Of a DNA stretch of 19,329 bases, positions 7,246-16,421 are shown one piece after another. This DNA comes from SHLJ01 sp041618535 (GTDB lineage: Bacteria; Bacteroidota; Bacteroidia; Flavobacteriales; Flavobacteriaceae). Below the pieces are notes generated by a model. The model did no database searches. It was not told where the DNA came from and was given only the letters and a program-made list of their open reading frames with translations. The stretch lies in NCBI GenBank assembly GCA_041618535.1, contig JBFKFP010000044.1, forward strand, positions 1 through 19,329. The letters are read 5' to 3'. The translations under genes were made by a program, and so were the position numbers. Numbering within the stretch: the first letter of the stretch is position 1; every line of letters starts with the position of its first letter.

Positions 7246-8571
7246 TTAAAACTCTACGTTGAGCAATTCACCACTGAGCTGCAGCACTGCCAATTCAGCC
7301 AGTTTGGCGTCATATTTCGCCTGGTTCTTCCTGATTTCAGCACTCAGCAAATTCAACTGGGCCTGGCGGAATTCCAAGGATGTGGCCTGCCCTAACTTGT
7401 ACTTCTCCCTGGTACGGTCAAAGTTGTTCTTCGCTGTCTCGATATTCTGGATCTGCACCTCGTAAATGGCAACCTTGTTGCGGTAGTCGTCCCATGCATT
7501 ATTGAAATTCCGTTCTATGTTCAGAATGGTTTGTTCTTTCTGCAGTTTCTGGTTTTCCAGATCTATCTTCGCATTTCTCACCTGATTGATGGTTCTTCCG
7601 CCATTGAAAAGGTTCCAATTAAAAGTGAGGCCACCTGAAAATCCGTCTGAGGTGGAGGTTAAAAGAAACGAAGCCGGGTTATTATTATTCTTGTTCCAGC
7701 CATAGGATCCGTTAAGTCCGATGGTTGGCAAATAACCCGATTTATTGCTTTTTATTGTCAGATCACTGATCTCGATATTCTTTTCGATCTGAAGCAGGTC
7801 CACATTATTATCCATCATTTTGCTGTAGAGTTCTTCCTTGTTCAGCTGTATGAGAAAGACAACCGTAGTATCCACCTCAAATTGCCCTTTTAATGAATTT
7901 CCCAGGACGAAATTGAGGTCGCGCTTTGAATTGACCAGGCTTTGCGCTGCATTGATGAGGCTGATACTATCATTATTGATATCAACCCTTGCATTCAGAA
8001 CCCCCAGCTTGGTGTCCTGTCCAAATTCGAACTGGTATTCTGCCCTCCGAAGTCGCTCTTTGGATATTTCCAGAGTCTCTCTCAGTGAACCCAGGTTTTC
8101 AGAGGTTCTTGCCACTTCAAAGTAAACAGTGAATAGCTGAAGAATAGTGTTCTCTATGGTCCGTCTCGCTTCGAGCTCCGATAACTGGTACTGCCTTTTA
8201 AGTCTGGAGTAATTGTACCTTCTTCCCAATCCATCAAAAAGAGTGTAATTCAAATTTACGGAGGCATTGTATCGTGAACTTTCAGCACCGCTTAGCTCAG
8301 CAGTGTTCCCGTTAGAGAATTCAGCGCGGGTATTGTCTATATTAAAAGTTGATCCGGCTACTCCGGTTATAACAGGGAGATAACCCGAATTCAACAAGCT
8401 GGCATTGTTCTCTGCCTGTTCAACATTATTGTTAACGATCTGAATACCATAATTCTCCTCAAGCGCCAGGTTTATAGCCCGGTCTTTACTCAGCAACTCC
8501 TGTGACGATACTATGGCTGGGAGAATAACACCAGCAATAAGTGTTAATATTTTAAAGTTCAAGTGCTTCAT
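7246..8571 (-). CDS. TolC-family outer-membrane efflux channel
   Basis: The 441-residue protein has a signal peptide (about 1-23, cleaved near VSSQ) and two outer-membrane efflux protein (OEP) repeats, about 27-220 and 240-430. They are rich in long Gln/Asn/Glu helices and alternating beta strands, and both halves contain the YTLFDGL / WNLFNGGR type turn. Such proteins form trimeric channels that take substrate from RND pumps across the outer membrane. The start codon lies inside the permease gene and the frames overlap by 20 bases, so translation of the two is probably coupled. The channel, permease and adaptor form one complete tripartite system. The substrate cannot be told from the sequence. 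Confidence 0.92.
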   Translation of the reverse strand: MKHLNFKILTLIAGVILPAIVSSQELLSKDRAINLALEENYGIQIVNNNVEQAENNASLLNSGYLPVITGVAGSTFNIDNTRAEFSNGNTAELSGAESSRYNASVNLNYTLFDGLGRRYNYSRLKRQYQLSELEARRTIENTILQLFTVYFEVARTSENLGSLRETLEISKERLRRAEYQFEFGQDTKLGVLNARVDINNDSISLINAAQSLVNSKRDLNFVLGNSLKGQFEVDTTVVFLIQLNKEELYSKMMDNNVDLLQIEKNIEISDLTIKSNKSGYLPTIGLNGSYGWNKNNNNPASFLLTSTSDGFSGGLTFNWNLFNGGRTINQVRNAKIDLENQKLQKEQTILNIERNFNNAWDDYRNKVAIYEVQIQNIETAKNNFDRTREKYKLGQATSLEFRQAQLNLLSAEIRKNQAKYDAKLAELAVLQLSGELLNVEF

Positions 8572-11500
8572 TCTGTTCGATTATTGCACGTTCCACTTCT
8601 TCCCTGGTCACTTCTTTGCCTGTTGCCAGCCATTTTACGTTTTTCTTTATAGAATTACTGAACGCGAGTAATAAAGGCAACACCAGAAGGGTCAACAAAG
8701 TAGCATATGCGATTCCAAAGGAAATGGATATGGCCATAGGCTTTAAGAACTGTGCCTGCCTGCTCTTTTCCAAAAGCAAGGGAGCCAGTCCGGCGATGGT
8801 GGTTAAAGAAGTCAAAAAAATAGCACGGAATCTTGACCTTCCGGCCAATTTCAGCGCTTCGTCAAATTTCATTCCCATCTTCAGATTCGTGTTCAGTTTT
8901 CCGATGAGAACCAAGCCATCATTCACCATTATACCGATTAGGGCCACGATTCCGAGAAGAGACACTACATTTACCGGAAAGCCGAAAATATAATGCCCCC
9001 AGGCTACTCCCGTTAAGCTGAATGGCACCAAAAGTAACAAAATCAGTGGCTGACTGTAACTTCTGAATGTAAAAGCTATGGTAAGGTAGATCAAAAGCAG
9101 TATAATTGGCCCAACAGCATTCAACGAATTCGACAATCGCTGTGCTTCTCGATTCTGACCTTCAAAAGATGCTGAAATTGAGGGATATTGCGACTGCAAT
9201 TCAGGAATTATAACAGTCCTGATCTCATCAAGAATATCGGTAGCGCTAGTGTTCGGGTCCTTAAGATCTGCGGATACCTGAATCTCCCTTTGGCCAGAAA
9301 GGTGATTGATGGCCACATCTCCCCTGATAATTGTGTAATCCGCTATATCCTGCAGTGGAATACGATCTCCCGAGGGGGTAAGAATCCTCATTTCATCCAG
9401 ATCATTGATAGATGTCCGTCCACTCCTGTCATATCGTACCCATACCCGTATCTCATCCTGCCCTCTCTGGAATCTCTGGGCCTGAACGCCGAAGAACCCT
9501 GCCCTTACCTGGTTCATGACACCCTGTAAATCAAGGCCCAGTAAATAGGCGTTCTCCTTGAGTTCAAGCCTGATCTCTTTAATTCCTGCAGGGTCGTTAT
9601 CGGTAACATCCTTAAGCAATGGATTCGACTCTAAAATCTCCTTGAGGTCAACCTTTGCGGCCTTCAATTCGCTAATGCTATTCGAAAGCAGGGATACCGA
9701 AACCGGGCTGCCACCAAAATTTCCTCCTGAACCGAAGGTCAGACGTTCAACCCCAATGACAGGTCCTACTAGTTCCCTTAAACGGTTGGCTACCAGAGAG
9801 GCATTAATCTCATCCGGTCTTTCTTCACCGGGAAGCATGTTTATGGTAAGGTTAGCACTCGATGAGCTGTTTATTCTTCTTATGGTATTCCTGACTAATT
9901 GTTTACCGCTCCCCTGCAAATATTTTTCAGTGAATTCATCATTGACCAGGTAGGCCTTATCTTCGATCATCGATATAATAGAATCGGTTACCCTTTCATT
10001 GGTGCCATTCGGCATTCCAAGATTTACGGCAACCGTGTCACTCGCTATAGAGGGAAACAGGGTAACCTGCACAATTCCTCCCCCAATCGACCCGAGAGTA
10101 AGGATAAGAATAGAGAGGAAAATTCCAAAAGTCAATAATTTATGTTTCAGGGTGAAATCAAGAATGGGCACATAACTCTTGTCACGCAGGTAATACATGA
10201 GCTTTTCTCCAATGGCATTTATTCCCCTCATTTTCGCGAAGAACTGGCCGATCCTGGTCTTTTTCTCCCCTTTCTTTTGTTTTCTCAGGGCTTTTGAATG
10301 AGCGAGGTGAGCCGGTAATATGATAAGGGCTTCAACCAGGGAAACCGTGAGCGTAAGAATTACAACTATGGAAACCTCACCAAAGAATTCCCCTATCCGA
10401 CTGTCCAGGAATAAAAAAGTGGAAAATGCCAAAAGGGTAGTTATAATAGCCGATACCACAGGTGGAATAACCTCCATTGTGCCATCAATCGCTGCCTGGA
10501 TGGGAGTTTTTCCCTTTTCATAGTGCTGGTAAATGTTCTCTGCAATAACGATTCCGTCATCAACCAGGATCCCGATAACGATAATCATTCCAAAAAGCGA
10601 TAGGATGTTAATTGTTACACCCAGCTGAGCGGCGAACATAAACATTCCAAGAAAGGAAATAGGAAGTCCGACAGCCACCCAGAAGGCCAGCCTTGTATTC
10701 AGGAACAGGGACAAGAATACGAGTACCAGGAAAATCCCTGCAAGGGCGTTTTCGATAAGGAGTTGGGTACGTTGATTTAAGGTGACCGAGAGGTCACGGA
10801 CAACGTTCAGTTGAATGTTATTGTACTTCTGGTTGAAATCATCGATATAGTCCCGAACCTTTTCAGCAGATGATATAAGATCCTCATTGTTGGTGCTGGA
10901 AACGGTGACATTGACCGACAGCTCCTCATTGAAATAGGTGACATTTGGCGTTTCAGAAAAGCGGTCTCTTATCTCGGCTACATCCTTTAATCTGACCGTA
11001 CGTCCGTTTGGCTCTGCCTTAACGATCACGTTCCCGAGTTCTTTTCCATAGTAAGAGCGATTGTTCGCACGGATCAGGTATTCTTCGGCATCGGTTTTGA
11101 TATTTCCTCCTGTAACAAGGATATTCGAATTTCTAACAGCGGCTGATATATCGCTGAATGTGAGGTCATAGGCCCTAAGGATGCCTTCGTCAACGGCAAT
11201 TTCAATCTCTTCATCAGGATAACCACTAACCTCTATCTGCGAGATCCCGTCTATAGCCCTCAGGTCGTTCTCTATTTGCCTCCCGATCTGTTTTAAAGTG
11301 CCCAGGGGAATTGCCTTTCCGCTTAGGGCGAAGGAAATGGTCTGTCGGACGGATTCCTGTTTTGCGACAATAAGCGGTTCCATGCCTGTAGGAAAGGTTG
11401 GGACACGGTCTACCGCGTTCTTGACTTCCAATAGCATAAAGTCGATGTTCTCTCCTTTCTCGATCTCTACAGTAATAGTTCCGCTGTTTTCACGGGAGGT

Positions 11501-11749
11501 GGAGGTCACCCGGTCAATACCCTTTAATCCTTTAAGATTGTCCTCTATCTTGAGGACCACACCCTCCTCTATCTCCTGTGGTGAGGCGCCCGGATAAAAG
11601 ACATTTATGTTTATAACCCTTGATTCAACAAGGGGAAAGAAAGAACTTTTTAAAGCCAAAATTCCGAGTATACCGAGGAAAACAAAGGCCAGGATAAAAA
11701 CATTTACGGCAACGTGATATCTTATGAAATAGGAGATGATCTTACGCAT
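8552..11749 (-). CDS. RND efflux pump permease (AcrB/MdtB-like)
   Basis: The 1065-residue inner-membrane proton-driven transporter has a full ACR_tran architecture. TM1 is at about 8-32, followed by a first periplasmic porter domain. TM2-6 lie at about 330-475, TM7 near 545-570, then a second porter domain, and TM8-12 at about 880-1025. The proton-relay pair D397-D398 is present in TM4 (GILVDDGI). In TM10 the sequence is IMVNDGLVLI (N943, D944), as in MdtB-like branches, not the AcrB Lys-containing version. An AAAGGGA ribosome site precedes the ATG. The adaptor gene ends nine bases upstream and the channel gene overlaps downstream, so all three are expected on one mRNA. Likely substrates are drugs, bile-like compounds or lipids; which of these cannot be told. 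Confidence 0.94.
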   Translation of the reverse strand: MRKIISYFIRYHVAVNVFILAFVFLGILGILALKSSFFPLVESRVININVFYPGASPQEIEEGVVLKIEDNLKGLKGIDRVTSTSRENSGTITVEIEKGENIDFMLLEVKNAVDRVPTFPTGMEPLIVAKQESVRQTISFALSGKAIPLGTLKQIGRQIENDLRAIDGISQIEVSGYPDEEIEIAVDEGILRAYDLTFSDISAAVRNSNILVTGGNIKTDAEEYLIRANNRSYYGKELGNVIVKAEPNGRTVRLKDVAEIRDRFSETPNVTYFNEELSVNVTVSSTNNEDLISSAEKVRDYIDDFNQKYNNIQLNVVRDLSVTLNQRTQLLIENALAGIFLVLVFLSLFLNTRLAFWVAVGLPISFLGMFMFAAQLGVTINILSLFGMIIVIGILVDDGIVIAENIYQHYEKGKTPIQAAIDGTMEVIPPVVSAIITTLLAFSTFLFLDSRIGEFFGEVSIVVILTLTVSLVEALIILPAHLAHSKALRKQKKGEKKTRIGQFFAKMRGINAIGEKLMYYLRDKSYVPILDFTLKHKLLTFGIFLSILILTLGSIGGGIVQVTLFPSIASDTVAVNLGMPNGTNERVTDSIISMIEDKAYLVNDEFTEKYLQGSGKQLVRNTIRRINSSSSANLTINMLPGEERPDEINASLVANRLRELVGPVIGVERLTFGSGGNFGGSPVSVSLLSNSISELKAAKVDLKEILESNPLLKDVTDNDPAGIKEIRLELKENAYLLGLDLQGVMNQVRAGFFGVQAQRFQRGQDEIRVWVRYDRSGRTSINDLDEMRILTPSGDRIPLQDIADYTIIRGDVAINHLSGQREIQVSADLKDPNTSATDILDEIRTVIIPELQSQYPSISASFEGQNREAQRLSNSLNAVGPIILLLIYLTIAFTFRSYSQPLILLLLVPFSLTGVAWGHYIFGFPVNVVSLLGIVALIGIMVNDGLVLIGKLNTNLKMGMKFDEALKLAGRSRFRAIFLTSLTTIAGLAPLLLEKSRQAQFLKPMAISISFGIAYATLLTLLVLPLLLAFSNSIKKNVKWLATGKEVTREEVERAIIEQNEALEL

Positions 11750-11758
11750 GAGTTCCCT

Positions 11759-12889
11759 TTATTTTTCTGAAACAGCTTTTGTTTCCTGATACACCTTTAC
11801 AAGCATACCCGGATAGGCTCCGGGAAGTGGTCTGGAAAGAATTACAGAGCCATCTGGCACTTCGGTGAGTACAACTGTTCTTTCACTGAAGTAGACCGGT
11901 TTTACCGGCATTGTATCCAAGATGGAATCCCTGACGATAAAGATTTCGTTTTGATCTGAAATCAGATTACGGTCTATCTCAATGGCATTTGGTTGCTCTC
12001 GTGCATCTAATTCCGCCTTGAGATACATGCCCTCTTTCAGGTTTTGGCCTTCCACCCTAACAAAGGCTGAAATGGTTTGAGTAGACGGGTCTATACTGGC
12101 GTTCACACGACTTACCACACCCTTGAAGCTTTGAGTTCCATCAAGGGTTTGCATATCAACTGGCTGACCGGTCTGCAGCAAACCGGCAAAGGATTTGCTC
12201 ACAGTCACTTCCAGATCATATAGGGAAGGGTCTATAAATTCGCCCAGCTTCTGACCATTTCTTATGAGAGTTCCCTCGGTTACAAGCGCTTCGGTGAGCA
12301 CCCCATCAAATGGAGCAGTTATCCTGTACTTGGCAAGGCGTTGTTCCAAATTCTTTACACTGTAGTAGTTGGAAATTATTCCTCTTCCTGTCAGGAAGTA
12401 ATTCTCTTTTTCCGAGTTTATCTCGGGAAGCTTGGGCGTACTTCTATCTAAATCAAAATTGCCCAGGTAAGCCTCCCATTTGGGGAAAACCTCAGGGAAA
12501 TCGAGCCTCAGATCGGGCATGATTGCCGCTATGGCATTGTACAAATTACTCTTTGCCGATTGCACCGAAGCATAATATTCAGAATCGTCAATCCTTATAA
12601 GGGTCTGGCCGGCTTTATATGGCTGACCCGCCCGGAAAAGAACGGCTCCGGGTTTAAAGATCCCTTGTACTTCGGAAAACAGTTCGAGGCGCCTAACGGC
12701 AGTCAGGTTTCCATTTGCACTTATCTTAATAGGGATCACATCGTTTTTAACCGTATCGGTAAAGACGACTTTTACAACTTTTTTCGGTTGAGGACGCTGC
12801 CGTTTATTGCTGCGTATAAGGTTTCCTGCAACCATTACGGAAAGTGCGATCAGGGCAACTCCCAGTATACCAAGGATTATATTTCTCAT
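11759..12889 (-). CDS. RND periplasmic adaptor (membrane fusion protein)
   Basis: The 376-residue adaptor links the RND permease to the TolC-like channel. It has an N-terminal membrane anchor (about 3-22), a split barrel-sandwich/lipoyl domain (GQTLIRIDDSEYYASVQSA and RITAPFDGVLTEALVTEGT), a beta-barrel domain and a membrane-proximal C-terminal domain. The helical hairpin between the lipoyl halves is short and unusual, containing a Pro- and aromatic-rich insert (about 115-160). I chose ATG at 12889. A frame extension to a TTG at 12919 is unlikely because the -7 promoter box covers that codon and the anchor follows the ATG directly. It is the first gene of the efflux operon. Confidence 0.88.
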   Translation of the reverse strand: MRNIILGILGVALIALSVMVAGNLIRSNKRQRPQPKKVVKVVFTDTVKNDVIPIKISANGNLTAVRRLELFSEVQGIFKPGAVLFRAGQPYKAGQTLIRIDDSEYYASVQSAKSNLYNAIAAIMPDLRLDFPEVFPKWEAYLGNFDLDRSTPKLPEINSEKENYFLTGRGIISNYYSVKNLEQRLAKYRITAPFDGVLTEALVTEGTLIRNGQKLGEFIDPSLYDLEVTVSKSFAGLLQTGQPVDMQTLDGTQSFKGVVSRVNASIDPSTQTISAFVRVEGQNLKEGMYLKAELDAREQPNAIEIDRNLISDQNEIFIVRDSILDTMPVKPVYFSERTVVLTEVPDGSVILSRPLPGAYPGMLVKVYQETKAVSEK

Positions 12890-12916
12890 TCCCGTTGAGC
12901 GTTGATGGTGAAGGCC

Positions 12917-12924
12917 CAAATGTA
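12917..12924 (-). promoter_or_regulatory. Candidate -7 box for the efflux operon
   Basis: TACATTTG on the minus strand matches TAnnTTTG perfectly and sits 28 bases before the chosen adaptor ATG. No clear TTG -33 element lies 17-23 bases upstream, only an AT-rich run, so the assignment rests on the -7 box alone. Confidence 0.5.
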
Positions 12925-12965
12925 TTAATTTGAAATTCGATTCCGGTTAAAAAAAACTTAAATCA

Positions 12966-14879
12966 CTACATGCCGGAGTCTTCGAGCTTAGAGAGATAGG
13001 CCTCCCATTTCTGCATAAACCGATTTAGTTCTTCTTTTTTTTCCTGGTAATTATCGAAGAAACCGGGGTTTGAAACGGTTTCATCATAATTGGTTTCAAG
13101 ATCAACGTCCATGGCCCTGATCTCTTTCTCCAGGTCATGGATTGAAGATTCTATCTTGGATATCTTGTTCTTAAGAGCCTTGACTTTTTTCTGATTTTCG
13201 TAATCCTCTTTATTGGAATTAAGGTTTTTATTTGAATTCTCCTCTGTCCGCTTCTCAGCCTCACGTAGGTTTGCAAGTTTCCTTTGCTCAAGATAATAGT
13301 CGATATCTCCAAGGAATTCCTTGATCTTACGATCCTTGAACTCATATATTTTTCCAGCCAGGCCCTGAAGAAATTCACGATCGTGTGAAACCATTACAAG
13401 TGTCCCTTCAAACTTATTCAATGCCTCCTTTAAAACTTGCTTCGACTGCATATCGAGGTGATTTGTGGGCTCATCCATTATGATGACGTTCAAGGGCTGA
13501 AGTAGCATTTTGGCAAGGGCAAGCCTGTTTCTCTCTCCTCCTGACAAAACCCGTGTATATTTATCCACATCCTCCCCCTGGAATAAGAACGCACCAAGAA
13601 TATCCCTTACTTTCGCCCTGTTAAATTCGTTGGCCGCCTCGGTCATGGTCTCCAAAACAGTTTTGGCAGGATCAAGATGATCAGCCTGGTCCTGGGCAAA
13701 ATACCCGATCTGAACGTTATGACCCTGTTTGGCCTTTCCTTCACACCCTAATTCCCCAACCATGATCCTCGCAAGGGTAGTTTTACCCTGGCCATTCTGT
13801 CCTACAAAAGCTATCTTCGAACCGCGCTCTACCATCATATTTACATTACGAAGCACCTGCAGATCCCCATAACTTTTAGAGACATCCTCTAACTCCAAAA
13901 CCACTTTGCCCGGATCCTGGGAGACCGGGAAAGAGACTTTCATCAAACGGGTGTCCTCCTCATCTATTTCAATTCGATCTATCTTATCAAGTTTCTTTAT
14001 CAGCGATTGTGCCATAGAGGCCTTTGTTGCCTTTGCCCGGAACTTTTCGATTAACTTCTCGGTTTGCTCAATCTGCTTCTGCTGATTTTTCTGTGCTGCC
14101 ATTTGCTGATCCCTGATCTCCTTCCTCAGATCGAGATATTCACTGTAGGGCTTAGGATAATCATAAATTCGTCCTCTTACGATCTCGATAGTCCTGTTGG
14201 TCACCCTATCTAGGAACATCTTATCGTGGGAAACGATGACCACCGCCCCGCTGAATGCCTTCAAAAAGTCTTCCAGCCATATTATGGATTCAATATCCAG
14301 GTGGTTGGTAGGCTCATCCAATAAAAGAATATCATTATTTTGAAGAAGCAACTTCGCCAGCTCTATCCGCATGCGCCATCCTCCGGAGAGATTGTCAACA
14401 GGCTCATCAAAACGATCTCTGCCAAAGCCCAGGCCGATAAGAACCTTTTCTGCATCCCCCTGATATGAATAACCCCCGAGCATTTCATAACGGTGCTGAA
14501 CATCATTCATTGCCACCATTATATCGTGATAGGCATCAGACTCATAATCGGACCTGGATCCGAGTTCATTCCCGAGACGTTCCAGTTCCGATTCCATAAA
14601 CCGAAGATCCTCAAAGGCTTTGTAGGTTTCCTCCAAAATCGTCTTTCCATGAGCAAAATCGAAATCTTGTTTCAGCAGCCCGATCTTTAACTCCTTCTCT
14701 TTGGCTATCTGCCCGACTTCATGTTCGAGGTCACCAGAAATAATCTTTAACAGGGTTGATTTACCTGCTCCATTCTTTCCAACCAGTCCAACCTTATCTC
14801 CTCCTTTCAGTCGGAAACTCACATCTTCGAAAAGGTTCTCACCCTGGAAAGAAATACTTAATTTATGAACGTTGAGCAT
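12966..14879 (-). CDS. ABC-F family ATPase (Uup/YheS-like)
   Basis: The 637-residue soluble protein has two nucleotide-binding domains and no membrane segment. The first carries Walker A GKNGAGKST (34-42), signature LSGGW (164-168) and Walker B with DEPTNHLD (188-195). The second carries GQNGQGKTT (360-368), LSGGE (445-449) and DEPTNHLD (469-476). A charged helical linker (about 245-320) corresponds to the element that reaches the ribosomal P-site tRNA in ABC-F proteins. A Lys/Glu-rich coiled-coil tail follows from about 535, as in Uup. ABC-F proteins act on stalled ribosomes; some give antibiotic resistance, but this one looks like a housekeeping type. It diverges from the DUF983 gene. The efflux operon starts 76 bases downstream with no terminator between. 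Confidence 0.93.
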   Translation of the reverse strand: MLNVHKLSISFQGENLFEDVSFRLKGGDKVGLVGKNGAGKSTLLKIISGDLEHEVGQIAKEKELKIGLLKQDFDFAHGKTILEETYKAFEDLRFMESELERLGNELGSRSDYESDAYHDIMVAMNDVQHRYEMLGGYSYQGDAEKVLIGLGFGRDRFDEPVDNLSGGWRMRIELAKLLLQNNDILLLDEPTNHLDIESIIWLEDFLKAFSGAVVIVSHDKMFLDRVTNRTIEIVRGRIYDYPKPYSEYLDLRKEIRDQQMAAQKNQQKQIEQTEKLIEKFRAKATKASMAQSLIKKLDKIDRIEIDEEDTRLMKVSFPVSQDPGKVVLELEDVSKSYGDLQVLRNVNMMVERGSKIAFVGQNGQGKTTLARIMVGELGCEGKAKQGHNVQIGYFAQDQADHLDPAKTVLETMTEAANEFNRAKVRDILGAFLFQGEDVDKYTRVLSGGERNRLALAKMLLQPLNVIIMDEPTNHLDMQSKQVLKEALNKFEGTLVMVSHDREFLQGLAGKIYEFKDRKIKEFLGDIDYYLEQRKLANLREAEKRTEENSNKNLNSNKEDYENQKKVKALKNKISKIESSIHDLEKEIRAMDVDLETNYDETVSNPGFFDNYQEKKEELNRFMQKWEAYLSKLEDSGM

Positions 14880-14897
14880 TTGTAAGGAAAGTTACCG

Positions 14898-14925
14898 TTT
14901 GGAACATTGAAATCTTTTATTTTTG
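14898..14925 (+). promoter_or_regulatory. Promoter for the DUF983 gene
   Basis: TTTG (14898-14901) and TATTTTTG (14918-14925) are separated by 16 bases, one short of the usual 17-23 range, and the -7 box is perfect. The predicted start is near 14931, giving a leader of about 29 bases. Confidence 0.6.
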
Positions 14926-14938
14926 CGTTCGGTGATCA

Positions 14939-14946
14939 CAAAAATA
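14939..14946 (-). promoter_or_regulatory. -7 box for the ABC-F gene
   Basis: TATTTTTG on the minus strand is a perfect TAnnTTTG box 60 bases before the ABC-F ATG. The nearest upstream TTG is about 30 bases away, too far for a standard -33 element. The box faces the plus-strand promoter at 14918-14925. Confidence 0.5.
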
Positions 14947-14959
14947 GTATTAATTCGGC

Positions 14960-15349
14960 ATGTTCGGGAAAGGAAACAAACTCTACAGCATTTTTACAGG
15001 CACATGTCCTAGATGTCACCTGGAAAGAATGTACGTCAATAAAAATCCATTTGTTTACAGCGAAACCCTGAAAATGCATGAGCGCTGTTCGCATTGTAAT
15101 ACGAAATATAAGATCGAGCCTTCCTTTTTTTACGGATCCATGTATGTTAGCTATGCTGTTGGGATTGTTTTCGCATTCATAGCATTCACTTTTAGTTATG
15201 GTGTTTTTGATTCCGGCAGGAATATAGCTTTTGGTTCAATTATAATAACACTTGTGATCTGTTTACCCATCATCTTGAGATTATCAAGGAATATCTGGAT
15301 CAATTTCTTTATGAAGTATGATCATTCCTCAGTAAAATCCAAGTCCTGA
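14960..15349 (+). CDS. DUF983 zinc-ribbon membrane protein
   Basis: The 129-residue protein has two CxxC pairs (C16-C19 in CPRC and C43-C46 in CSHC) before two hydrophobic segments (about 57-80 and 88-107). This is the DUF983 layout: a cytoplasmic zinc-binding head on a small inner-membrane anchor. The motif EPSFFYGSMYVSYA is typical of the family. Its function is unknown. It is the only plus-strand gene in the right two-thirds of the window. Its last 28 bases overlap the end of the convergent FAD oxidoreductase gene. Confidence 0.85.
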   Translation: MFGKGNKLYSIFTGTCPRCHLERMYVNKNPFVYSETLKMHERCSHCNTKYKIEPSFFYGSMYVSYAVGIVFAFIAFTFSYGVFDSGRNIAFGSIIITLVICLPIILRLSRNIWINFFMKYDHSSVKSKS

Positions 15350-16386
15350 GAAAACCTTGCTATATCGATTTCATCTGGGAGGGTTGTGTTATTCTCCAAA
15401 TGGTCGTACAGAATATGAGCCAGGTAGGGAGCGATAAGCACTCCCCGGCTTCCCAGCCCGTTAAGAACGGCAATACTTGAAAATTCAGGATGAATCCCGA
15501 CCAATGGTCTCCTGTCCTTAACAGTTGGCCTTATTCCTGAGGTCTGCTCAAGGATATCATAATTAAGGCCAATGATTTTTCTTATATGTTTTTCAATCTC
15601 TTCCCTGGCCGTTTTTGAAGGCTTTTCTGAGTTGAATTGCCTGTTGTAAGTGGCTCCAACAAGATATTCATCATTGCCCAGAGGAATGAAGAACATGCTC
15701 GATTTCAGGATAAATTCAAGTTTAAGATCGGGGGCCTTGATTCTGAGTAACTCGCCTTTATTACCTCGCAGCGGCAGGTATTTGAGGAAGGGATTATTCA
15801 ATAAGCCCGATCCCTCGCAAAAGACAAGCCGTTTAGCAACCAGGTTTTTGTAGGATACAGAGTCCGGATTGAGCTCGAGCACATTATAATCGAAATGCTC
15901 GTCGATAAGCTGACCGTTTTTCTCCAGTAGTGCTGTAAAGCCGGTGATCAGTGATTTGGTATCTATCCTGCCTGAGTCGAGAACCTCACCCAGTCCGAAA
16001 GGGCTTTTAAAATTTTCCGAATCGGGAGTAGTGAGCTGGGAAGACAAAAATGATCCCACTTTGGGTTTATCAAGGGCCGCGAACCAGTTGTTCTGTTCTT
16101 CTGCAGAATGAATAAGTCTTTTAACAGGAAGAATATGATCAAATTTGATTTTTAATTCCTTTTCCAGTCTCCTGTAAAACGGCAAAGCCAGGTCTATTTG
16201 TTCATCTGCCTTCCAGGCCATGGTGAAACGTTTCAGCATCACGGGGTTGTACAGGCCTCCCGCCACAAGAGAGGCTTTTGCTTCACTTGAATCCACCACT
16301 ACGAAAGATCTTCCGTTTAGCCGGAGAGTTTGAGCGAAGGCCAGGCCTGCGAGCCCACAGCCAACTATGATATAATCGGTTCGCAT
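15322..16386 (-). CDS. FAD-dependent oxidoreductase (DAO family)
   Basis: The 354-residue flavoprotein has an N-terminal Rossmann dinucleotide fold with GCGLAG (G9, G11, G14) and an acidic residue at the end of the second strand (D32). The C-terminal half carries SGIRPTVKDRRPLVG and LNGLGSRGVLIAP, characteristic of D-amino-acid-oxidase-like enzymes such as glycine oxidase and the oxidase half of MnmC. It probably oxidises an amine, but the substrate cannot be predicted. It has no signal peptide and should be cytoplasmic. It starts downstream of the gldN terminator, so it needs its own promoter (none is obvious) or read-through. Its 3' end overlaps the convergent DUF983 gene. Confidence 0.85.
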   Translation of the reverse strand: MRTDYIIVGCGLAGLAFAQTLRLNGRSFVVVDSSEAKASLVAGGLYNPVMLKRFTMAWKADEQIDLALPFYRRLEKELKIKFDHILPVKRLIHSAEEQNNWFAALDKPKVGSFLSSQLTTPDSENFKSPFGLGEVLDSGRIDTKSLITGFTALLEKNGQLIDEHFDYNVLELNPDSVSYKNLVAKRLVFCEGSGLLNNPFLKYLPLRGNKGELLRIKAPDLKLEFILKSSMFFIPLGNDEYLVGATYNRQFNSEKPSKTAREEIEKHIRKIIGLNYDILEQTSGIRPTVKDRRPLVGIHPEFSSIAVLNGLGSRGVLIAPYLAHILYDHLENNTTLPDEIDIARFSQDLDFTEE

Positions 16387-16421
16387 CTGGACGAAGATAA
16401 TATTTCGGAACAGAATACCAT

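Noticed and set aside
9188..9953. Plus-strand open frames inside the RND permease gene
   Set aside because: They lie antisense to a continuous, family-matching permease and show no protein-family features of their own.
12890..12919. Upstream extension of the adaptor gene to a TTG codon
   Set aside because: The TTG overlaps the TACATTTG -7 box, so it would lie upstream of the transcript start. The ATG at 12889 leads directly into the membrane anchor.
12966..14879. ABC-F gene as an antibiotic-resistance determinant
   Set aside because: The Uup-like coiled-coil tail and standard linker suggest a housekeeping translation factor. Nothing in the sequence points to a resistance subtype.
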